A stretch of DNA of 35,623 bases from Candidatus Methanomethylophilaceae archaeon (GTDB lineage Archaea > Thermoplasmatota > Thermoplasmata > Methanomassiliicoccales > Methanomethylophilaceae), in assembly GCA_017540825.1 (NCBI GenBank), contig JAFYAH010000046.1:1-35623 (forward strand). Reading direction: 5' to 3'. The position numbers were made by a program, and so were the translations under genes. Under the pieces are notes generated by a model, which was not told the origin of the DNA, searched no databases, and saw only the letters and a list, made by a program, of their open reading frames with translations. Within the stretch, counting starts at the first letter, position 1. Each line of letters starts with the position of its first letter. Positions 22,814 to 30,376 of the stretch are shown piece after piece.

Positions 22814-25522
22814 ATGGATGGGGACAAACGGAGGAACCTGAAGATCGTCAGCGACGCCATGATGGTCCTGCAGGAACCCCTCCAGGACTACGTCATATCC
22901 GAGCTGAAGTTCATGTTCGGGGACGAATGGTGGACGAAGGGAGTCGTCGGGAGCAGGACGGCGTACCTCCCGGTGGACTTGCCTCTCAGCGAGGTGGACG
23001 AGGAGGCCGCCCGGCAGTACCTCGACTCCTCAGGATGCCTCAGCCTGGTCCGCAAGCACAGGCTGGTGCAGGGGACGACGTCCTCCGACGAGGACTCCCT
23101 GAAGAAGGTGAGCGACCTCAAGGACGTCATGCTCAGCGTCAGCAAGAAGGACTACGGCCTGCGCCAGTCCCAGGAAGCCGTCAGATGCATGATGGCCGTG
23201 GACGACCTGATGCTCCTCGACTGCCACGACAGGCTCCAGTCCCTGTACGACAGGCTGGCGGCCGACGACGGGCCGAAGACTCCCAAGAGCCCTCCCAGGC
23301 AGATCATCCTGGGCGGAGGGAGCGCCCCCGCCCCGTCCGAAGCCCCCAGCGGCCAGGTCCTCAAGACCATGGCGTTCCACGCGTGCGAGGGCATGCTCGA
23401 CAACCTGGCGATGAAGCAGGCCGGGAACTCCCAGGTGTCCAGGTTCGTCTCGGACGTCGTCGCCTGCGTCTCCAGGAACGGCGGATTCAAGCTGAAGCTG
23501 GACAAGGACCTGTTCGTGGACGACTCGCTCTGCCTGATTATAGACGGAAAGGAGTACGGGGCCACGAGAGCGTCCTTCGAAGGGTACGACAGGATGTCGA
23601 AGACCATCATGCTCTACTGCAGGGACAAGGAGCTGGCGGACGCCGTCATGTCCCATGGCTACATGCAGGTGTTCTCGGACATGAAGTGGCTCGTGGGGAA
23701 GACCCAGTCCTTCTTCGACTCCTACGGCAACAGCATCTCCTACCCGCCCGACCCCAAGATCTACGCCGCCGGGACCATGCTGACGTCCATAAACATGAAC
23801 CACTCCAGCGAGCAGATGGACGCCGTCTCCATGTCGCTGTCCAAGCCTCTGTCCTACGTCTGGGGCGTCCCGGGATCGGGAAAGACCCAGGCCGTCCTGG
23901 CCAAGGCGATCTACGAATGCGTCAAGAGGAGCGAGAGGGTGGCCGTCATAGCGCCCACCAACAACGCCCTGGAGCAGGTCATCAGAGGGCTGATCAAGGC
24001 GTTCAACAACGAGTTGGCTGACGTGAAGACCCTGGATCCCGCTAAAGACATCATGCGCATAGGCACCCCTACGGCCGAGTTCATGACCGACTATCCGAGC
24101 GTGTGCGAGCCCAGAGGCCTGCAGACGCAGCTGGAGAGGAAGGTCCAGTCCCTGAACCGCTTCCTCTGCATAAGGTCGGAGAGGAGGTACGAGTCCCTCA
24201 AGAAGGGCTGCAAGGAGGCCGTCAGGCTGGCGAGGGGCGCGAGGAACGACGAAAAGGGAAGGATGGAGGTGTACATGTCCATGAAGCCCCTGCTCGACGC
24301 CATGTCCGAGGACCCGCGCTACAGCGTCAACGCGAAGGCCACCACCCTATGGAACGCGATCCCCAACGCGGAGAGGATATACCGCCTGATCTACGACCGG
24401 GACAGGTCGCAGTTCTTCGACGAGGAGACGGTCGCGATGGACGACGCCTTCCTGGACGAGACGATAGATAAGCTCCGGGCGGAGATAGACAGCATCAGGA
24501 GGAGGAACCCCAACACGGACATCAACTCGGTGAAGATCGTCGCCATGACCCTGTCCAAGTTCATCGTCTCCTACGGGCCGTACGCCATGAACGGCAGGGC
24601 CGCCCTGGAGGTGGACCGCGTGTTCGTGGACGAGGCCGGATACTGCAACGACCTGCAGATGCTCAGCCTGTTCACGCTGAACGCCCCGATAACCATGCTG
24701 GGGGACCACATGCAGCTCCCTCCGGTGTGCGAGATAGACCGCAGGGACCTGCTGGCAGGGATAGACGAGGGCAAGGAGCACAGGTACGACTTCCTCTGGG
24801 ACCTCTCCGCCCTGTACGTAGACCACTTCTTCGACAAGAGCTCCGGCCGCCTGGCGCAGATGTACCGCGACTCCGAGGACCCGGACTTCCCGTACACTTC
24901 CCGCAGGGAGCTCACCATGACGTACAGGTTCGGCCCTAACCTCGCCAAGACCCTGGGGAAGCACGTCTACGGCCTGGACATAGGCAGCAGGTCCCCCGAC
25001 CCGCTGGACATAGAGGTCGTGGACGCCGTCCTGGACAGGTTCCCGGTGAAACGCGGGGAGGTGAGGAGGGAGAACGCCAGCGAGGCCGACGCCGTATCCA
25101 GGTACCTGAAGGACAACAGCCTGTCGGCGGACGACAGCTTCGTGATCCTGGCGCCGTACAAGGACCAGGTTAAGTGCATCAAGAAATAGTGCCCCGGATA
25201 CGAGGAGAAGGTGCTGACCATACACAAGTCGCAGGGGAGGGAATGGGACACCGTCATCATCTCCGTATGCGACTGCAGGGCCAACCCCGAGGAGAAGAAG
25301 CCCAGGTTCACCAGCACCCTGTTCGAGGAGGACGGCGCCACCCCCGGGATAAAGGTGATCAACACCGCCATATCCAGGGCCAAGAGGAAGCTGGTCCTGG
25401 TCTGCGACGTAGGATACTGGAAGAGCCTCGACGGGGAGCTCATCCGCGACCTGATAACGGGGCGACGGCAGGACGCCGCCCGGGAATCCTGGGCCTTGCC
25501 ATCCAATCAATATATAAGCTGA
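22814..25522 (+). CDS. Superfamily 1 helicase/AAA protein with an in-frame UAG (candidate pyrrolysine protein)
   Basis: The frame runs 791 codons to a TAG at 25187-25189, then 110 more codons to TGA. The first part carries Walker A VPGSGKTQ (Lys357), Walker B VFVDEAG (Asp606, Glu607), motif III LGDHMQLPPV and motif IV TYRFG (Arg705). The part after TAG carries motif V LTIHKSQGREWD (His804, Gln807) and motif VI NTAISRAKRK (Arg855). Both halves are needed for an SF1 enzyme, in the correct order and the same frame. Decoding UAG as pyrrolysine would give 902 residues. Termination would give a protein without motifs V and VI. A nonsense pseudogene is the alternative, but no other lesion is visible. 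The N-terminal 300 residues match no family I recognise. The nucleic-acid substrate is unknown. Confidence 0.8.
25187..25189 (+). other. In-frame amber codon between helicase motifs IV and V
   Basis: TAG follows the codons for DQVKCIKK and precedes CPGYEEKVLTIHKSQ. It is codon 792, in a loop that should vary in related helicases, 12 codons before the motif V histidine. No strong stem-loop is obvious just downstream. Confidence 0.75.
25509..25518 (+). promoter_or_regulatory. TATA box of the DEAD-box helicase operon
   Basis: AATATATAAG overlaps the last codons of the SF1 helicase gene and lies about 80 nt upstream of the DEAD-box start, implying a leader of roughly 50 nt. This is longer than most leaders in the window and may allow post-transcriptional control. 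Confidence 0.5.
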
Positions 25523-25596
25523 ACACGATTCACGGATTCGAAAACCGAAAAGTTGTCTGTGTCAGTCGCAGGCAGTGATTCAGATCTGTGATACGT

Positions 25597-27009
25597 ATGA
25601 TCTCTAACTTCATCGAAATCGGAATATCGGAAGACATCGCGAAGGCCATGGACGACATGGGCTGGACCGAGCCTACCCCGATCCAGATCCAGTCCATCCC
25701 CGTGGGGCTGGAGAGGATAGACATGTTCGCCCAGGCGCAGACCGGCACAGGGAAGACCGGCGCCTACGGGACCATAATCATCGGGACCATCCCCTCCGGG
25801 ACCGTCACCCCGTCCGCCATCGTACTCGTGCCCACCAGGGAGCTGGCCAACCAGGTCTCCGGCGAGCTCACCAAGCTGTCGAAGTACACCGGCCACGTCT
25901 GCATCCCCATATACGGGGGAGCCAGCATAGAGAAGCAGCTGGCGAAGCTCAAGAGCGGGTGCGACATCGTCGTGGGGACCCCCGGACGCGTCAGGGACAT
26001 GGTCACCAGGAAGGCCCTGAACCTGTCCGACATCAAGACCCTGGTCCTGGACGAGGCCGACAGGATGCTGGACATGGGGTTCATCGAGGACATCGAGTTC
26101 ATCCTCAAGGCCATGCCCAAGCAGAGGCACACGATGCTGTTCTCCGCCACCATGCAGGAGAACGTCAAGCAGCTGGCCTTCGACTACATGGTCAACCCCA
26201 AGGAGATCTCCGTTTCCCAGGACGAGGTCATCCTGGACCTCACCAAGCAGTACTACATCTCCGTCGGGAGGAGGAACAAGTCCTGGGCCCTCTGCAGGAT
26301 CCTGGACATAGACCAGCCCAAGGCGATCATATTCTGCCAGACCAAGAAGATGGTGGACGTGCTGGACGAGAGGCTGTCCGACCTGGACTACCACGTCGTG
26401 GCCATCCATGGGGACATGCCCCAGTCCAAGAGGGAGAAGGTAATCAGGGACTTCAAGGAGGGACGCACCGACATCCTCATAGCCACCGACGTCGCGGCCA
26501 GAGGGCTGGACATAGACGACATCAGCTACGTCATCAACTACGACATGCCCGACGACATCGACACCTACATACACCGCATCGGTAGGACCGGAAGGGCGGG
26601 CCACGAAGGCACGGCGGTCTCGTTCGTGACCTCGGAGGAGGAGCACCTGGTGAAGGAGTTCCAGATGCGCATAGGCATCGACATCGAGAAGAGGAGCGTC
26701 CCCGAGGCGGAGCCAGGGCAGAGGGACACCATCAAGAGGGTCGTCGACTACGACCAGATCTCCGACGTCTTCGGCATGTGCAGGTTCGAGGTCAACCTCG
26801 GGAAGAGGGACGGCTTCGGGAAGGTCGCGCTCGCCGACTTCATCATACGCAACGCCAGGGTCAGGGACGTGTCCATCGGGAAGATCGAGATCGGACGCGA
26901 CTCCTCCATCGTCGAGGTCCACAAGGACTTCGGCAACAGGATGACCATGGACCTCACCAAGTCCAGATACGACGGCAAGAAGATCACCGTACGCGTGATC
27001 CAGGACTGA
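25597..27009 (+). CDS. DEAD-box RNA helicase with DbpA-like RNA-binding domain
   Basis: This 470-residue protein contains all DEAD-box motifs: the Q motif around EPTPIQIQSIP, Walker A AQTGTGKT (Lys53), PTRELANQ (Ia), TPGR (Ib), DEAD at 152-155, SAT (III), IIFCQTKK (IV), ATDVAARGLDIDD (V) and HRIGRTGRAG (VI). The C-terminal 75 residues (RFEVNLGKRDGFGKVALADFI, then IGKIEIGRDSSIVEVHKDF) look like the DbpA/CsdA RRM-like domain that binds ribosomal RNA. Ribosome assembly or cold adaptation is therefore likely. Start choice is between GTG 25588 and ATG 25597; ATG is preferred, with no clear Shine-Dalgarno for either. It is first in a tight three-gene operon. Confidence 0.95.
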   Translation: MISNFIEIGISEDIAKAMDDMGWTEPTPIQIQSIPVGLERIDMFAQAQTGTGKTGAYGTIIIGTIPSGTVTPSAIVLVPTRELANQVSGELTKLSKYTGHVCIPIYGGASIEKQLAKLKSGCDIVVGTPGRVRDMVTRKALNLSDIKTLVLDEADRMLDMGFIEDIEFILKAMPKQRHTMLFSATMQENVKQLAFDYMVNPKEISVSQDEVILDLTKQYYISVGRRNKSWALCRILDIDQPKAIIFCQTKKMVDVLDERLSDLDYHVVAIHGDMPQSKREKVIRDFKEGRTDILIATDVAARGLDIDDISYVINYDMPDDIDTYIHRIGRTGRAGHEGTAVSFVTSEEEHLVKEFQMRIGIDIEKRSVPEAEPGQRDTIKRVVDYDQISDVFGMCRFEVNLGKRDGFGKVALADFIIRNARVRDVSIGKIEIGRDSSIVEVHKDFGNRMTMDLTKSRYDGKKITVRVIQD

Positions 27010-27014
27010 GCCGG

Positions 27015-27593
27015 ATGAACCCCCAGGTGCCGAACGCGCTGTCGATATCGAGGATCGCGGGGGCGTTCGCCCTGGTCCTGACCGGAGGGCTCAACGAGTG
27101 GTTCCTCGCGATATTCACGCTGTGCGCCGTCACGGACTTCCTGGACGGGTACATCGCCCGGAAGCACGGCCTGTGCTCCGATGAAGGGGAGGTCATAGAC
27201 AGCATAGCGGACTTCGCCGTCGTCCTGGCCATGCTGCTGGTCCTGATCCCCTCCCTTCCCTGGGACCCGTGGATGATCCAGCTCATAGCGCTGATAGCGG
27301 CCGTCCGCGGCATATCCCTCTGCGTGGGCACCATAAGGTTCGGCAGGATGGCCCTGCTCCACACCTTCCTGAACAAGGCCGCGGGATTCCTCCTGCGCCT
27401 GTCCCCCTTCTTCATCATGTTCTGCGACCTCGGCGCCGTGGTGGCGGTCGTATGCGCCGTATCCCTGGCCGGAGCGGTCGAAGACCTGGCCATAAACCTG
27501 CGCGCCGACAGCCTGGACCGCAACGTCCGCTCGTTCCTGGACCTGAACCCTCGCAATAGGATGAAATACAGAGGCGCTGATGAGCGGCCATGA
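27015..27593 (+). CDS. CDP-alcohol phosphotransferase (membrane phospholipid synthesis)
   Basis: This 192-residue membrane protein carries a perfect CDP-alcohol phosphotransferase motif, D-x2-D-G-x2-A-R-x8-G-x3-D-x3-D. It reads DFLDGYIARK onward with Asp41, Asp44, Gly45, Arg49, Gly58, Asp62 and Asp66. Around six hydrophobic segments match the family. Enzymes of this type move a polar head group onto a CDP-activated lipid. In archaea the products include archaetidylserine, archaetidylglycerol phosphate and archaetidylinositol phosphate, and which one applies here cannot be told. It begins 5 nt after the DEAD-box stop. Its own stop overlaps the next start (ATGA at 27590-27593). Confidence 0.9.
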   Translation: MNPQVPNALSISRIAGAFALVLTGGLNEWFLAIFTLCAVTDFLDGYIARKHGLCSDEGEVIDSIADFAVVLAMLLVLIPSLPWDPWMIQLIALIAAVRGISLCVGTIRFGRMALLHTFLNKAAGFLLRLSPFFIMFCDLGAVVAVVCAVSLAGAVEDLAINLRADSLDRNVRSFLDLNPRNRMKYRGADERP

Positions 27594-29593
27594 CAATCCT
27601 TCTCACCAGATGCCCCAAGTGCGGCGAGAACTTCATGATGGCGGACACGGAGGAGCTGGAAGGCACTTGCATCCTCTGCAGCTGCATCAAGCCCTTCACG
27701 AAGGAGGAGATGAGCGATGCCGAGACCCGTCGCGACAAGCTCTCCGAGGAGTACATCCCCCGCATGCAGGAAGCCTACGAGAAGAAGGATACGGCAACCA
27801 TGTCCGCCCTCGCCGAGGAGGCCGCCTCCAAGGGGGTCACCTCGTGGTACGCCTGGTTCTTCATCGGCTGGTGCCACATGTACGAAGGACATATAAGCAG
27901 GGCTTTCGACGACTTCGAGCTGGCGGTGTCCTTCCTGGACGAGGAGAGCTTCGACGAGTTCTACGACCTCGTGGCCGACACCTGCATCGAGTCCCTGGCC
28001 TCCTCCCACGAGAAGGAAGACGGATGGAGCGGGGACTGCATGTCGCTGTTCGGGTTCTCCGACACCCTCACCGACCGCTTCGGAGAGCTTATGGAGTGCG
28101 GGTTCGAGGAGGACCTCATCACCAGGATGGGGTACATGGACGCAGAGGTGTCGGAAGAGCCGTCCTGCTGCTTCCTGGCCTACGAGACCTTGAACATCGC
28201 GGTGCGCTATTCCCACTACAACCTCTACATGCCGGACCATCTGCCGATCCTCAGCGCCGCTTCCTGGACCGTGGAAGCCATGGGCCGCAGGGCGCAGGAG
28301 ATCGGGGCTTCGAAGAACACCATGGCCATGTTCCCGCTGATGAAGGAGTTCCTGGACAGGCTGCTGAAGATCGAGTCGGACATATACGGCGACTTCGGCG
28401 AGGAGAAGCTGGACGCCCTCTGCGACCTATGGGCCTCGATGGAGAAGGACGAGCACGAGGAGCACTTGACCCGCGCGTACAGTTCCTTCGCCTCCTACAT
28501 GGTCTCTGCCGGCCGCAACAAGGGCCAGAAGAAGAAGATGGACGCCGCCCTCCTGGACTACGACAGGTCCATCAGGAAGTCGCTGGAGGGCCTGCCTCTC
28601 GACGAGGAGCAGGACGAGGAGGGATCGGACGAGTACGACTTCGACGACGTCGAATGCCCGCTGTGCGGGAAGCGCGTCCCCGCCGGCCCGGGCGGCATCG
28701 TAGAATGCGAGTGCGGGTTCAGGCATAGGAACGTCACCAGGAGGATCTTGGATCTGCCCGAGGACGAGGATGCGCTGGTCGCCATGGCGGAAGAGGCCTT
28801 CGACGGCGGCGACGCGGAGCTCCTGAACAACCTGGGCAACCGCATACTGGACCAGGGGGACCATCCCATGGGGTACCTGGCCATAGCCCGCTCGCTGATC
28901 CTGGACGGTATGCTCGCGGAGAGCCTGGACGCCCTCTGCAGGAAATCGACGAAGCTTTCCGGAAAGGACGGCAGGATGTTCTACGACCGCGCCCTGGACA
29001 TGGTCGTGGAAGGCATCGCGAACGCATCGAAGAACGAGGACCTGCTCTCCTCCATATTCCTCATCCCGCTCGTGAGCAGCCTGGAGCGCTTGGAAGGCAG
29101 GAGCTTCCTCCTCGACCTGATGGACAGGATCCTCGGGCTCGGGAGCGCCAAGACGCTGGTCAGCGACATGATCGTGCCGCTCTCCCTGTTCCGGCTGATG
29201 GCGATCAACATGGGGATGAACACGTCGCTGGAGTCTTGGAAGAGCCTGTGCGACAGATGCGCCCGGTTCCTGGAGACGGCGCTGGCCAGGATCGACGGCG
29301 TTCCCGAGGACGAGGACTCCGGGCAGTGCTCCGAGAACATCAGGAAGAGCATGGACGTGATAGGCTACATGCAGAAGCGGATCGAGCAGAGCATCAGCCG
29401 CGCAGACCCCGCATCCCTGGAGGGCCTCGAGAAGAGGTGGAGGTGCGGCGATGTCCACGACATACTCTCCGACCTGATGCTGAAGACGATCTGGCACGAC
29501 ACGAAATACGACCCCGGCTCCGACGAGGTCCGTGACGCGAGGGACGCGGTCGACGCCGCTCTGCTCGCATACATGGAAGGGCCGTCGAAGTGA
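27590..29593 (+). CDS. Uncharacterised 667-residue protein with two zinc ribbons and TPR-like helices
   Basis: I do not recognise a named family. The N-terminus has a zinc-ribbon-like cluster (Cys8, Cys11, Cys27, Cys30, Cys32). A second ribbon lies mid-protein in CPLCGKRVP and CECGF (Cys356, Cys359, Cys373, Cys375). The rest is helical and rich in Asp, Glu and Met, with TPR/Sel1-like segments such as WYAWFFIGWCHMYEGHISRAF near residue 86 and DAELLNNLGNRILDQGDHPMGYLAIA near 405. No signal peptide or membrane segment is seen. Its 4-bp overlap with the CDP-alcohol phosphotransferase gene implies coupled translation. A scaffold or regulatory role is possible. The stop at 29591 abuts the convergent EFR1 gene. 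Confidence 0.8.
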   Translation: MTILLTRCPKCGENFMMADTEELEGTCILCSCIKPFTKEEMSDAETRRDKLSEEYIPRMQEAYEKKDTATMSALAEEAASKGVTSWYAWFFIGWCHMYEGHISRAFDDFELAVSFLDEESFDEFYDLVADTCIESLASSHEKEDGWSGDCMSLFGFSDTLTDRFGELMECGFEEDLITRMGYMDAEVSEEPSCCFLAYETLNIAVRYSHYNLYMPDHLPILSAASWTVEAMGRRAQEIGASKNTMAMFPLMKEFLDRLLKIESDIYGDFGEEKLDALCDLWASMEKDEHEEHLTRAYSSFASYMVSAGRNKGQKKKMDAALLDYDRSIRKSLEGLPLDEEQDEEGSDEYDFDDVECPLCGKRVPAGPGGIVECECGFRHRNVTRRILDLPEDEDALVAMAEEAFDGGDAELLNNLGNRILDQGDHPMGYLAIARSLILDGMLAESLDALCRKSTKLSGKDGRMFYDRALDMVVEGIANASKNEDLLSSIFLIPLVSSLERLEGRSFLLDLMDRILGLGSAKTLVSDMIVPLSLFRLMAINMGMNTSLESWKSLCDRCARFLETALARIDGVPEDEDSGQCSENIRKSMDVIGYMQKRIEQSISRADPASLEGLEKRWRCGDVHDILSDLMLKTIWHDTKYDPGSDEVRDARDAVDAALLAYMEGPSK

Positions 29594-30340
29594 GACGTTC
29601 GGGTTGACGTACCTTCCGTGCCCTATGGTCGCCCTGCCGTACTGTATGGCGAACATGGGGCATCTATGGAGGCAGGCCAGGCACATGGCGCATCTCTTCT
29701 CGACGATGACCGGCCTCCTGTTCTCCATCTTTATCACCCTCGCGGGGCAGATGGTCCTGCACTCCCCACACCCGTCGCACATGCTGGTGACCCAGAACAT
29801 CTTGGTCTTCTGAAGCCCGTAGATGGAGTACTGGGGCTTCGCCATGAGCGCGGAGGTGGCGTCCGGCATCCTGCAGGAGCGCCTCGCCCTCACCCCCTCC
29901 AAGACGTCTTCCACCATGGGGACGGACTCTTCGAGGACCTTGCCCACCTTGGCCTTGTCCGAGAGGTCGTGGATCGGGGTCCACGTGTGGGGCATCACGA
30001 CGCGGAACATCCCGTCGATGCGGATCCCCTTGGCGGAAAGGACCTTCTCCGCCATGCCTCCGGCGTTCCCGGGGGACAGCCCGCAGGTGACCGCCAGGAA
30101 CACGTACGTCCCGGGATCCATAGCGATGTCGGCCTTCTCCAAGAAGTCGAGGACTATAGTGGGAAGCCCGGAGAAGTACACCGGGAACACGAACCCCAGG
30201 GGCTCCCCCGAAGGGACCTGGAAGCGCCTGTCGCCGTCCCTGAGGCACCTGTCCATCCTGACAACGGAGCCTCCGCCGGCCTCGGAGAGCCTCTGGGCCA
30301 GGTAGAGCGAGTTCCCGGTGGCGGAGAAGCAGAACAGCAT
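29588..30340 (-). CDS. EFR1-type flavodoxin-ferredoxin protein, 3' end unclear
   Basis: The N-terminal flavodoxin-like domain begins MLFCFSATGNSLYLAQRL (FMN-binding loop) and continues FVFPVYFSGLP. A bacterial-type double [4Fe-4S] domain follows: CDGCGECRTICPA (Cys188, 191, 194, 198) and CAMCLACLHRCPM (Cys217, 220, 223, 227). The family terminal motif GRATIGHGRYVNPNV ends near residue 249. EFR1 proteins are presumed electron carriers in anaerobes. No stop occurs where the family ends: the frame continues antisense to the zinc-ribbon gene down to 28427. The listed end is the last recognisable residue. It lies 36 nt downstream of the ValRS stop, on the same strand. Confidence 0.85.
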
Positions 30341-30376
30341 GATAGCGGAAGGAACCGGCCGGAGCCGGCTCCGGTT

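Noticed and set aside
25190-25260. Downstream stem-loop (PYLIS-like) promoting UAG decoding
   Set aside because: No strong hairpin could be drawn immediately after the amber codon, and such elements are not required for UAG decoding in pyl-containing archaea.
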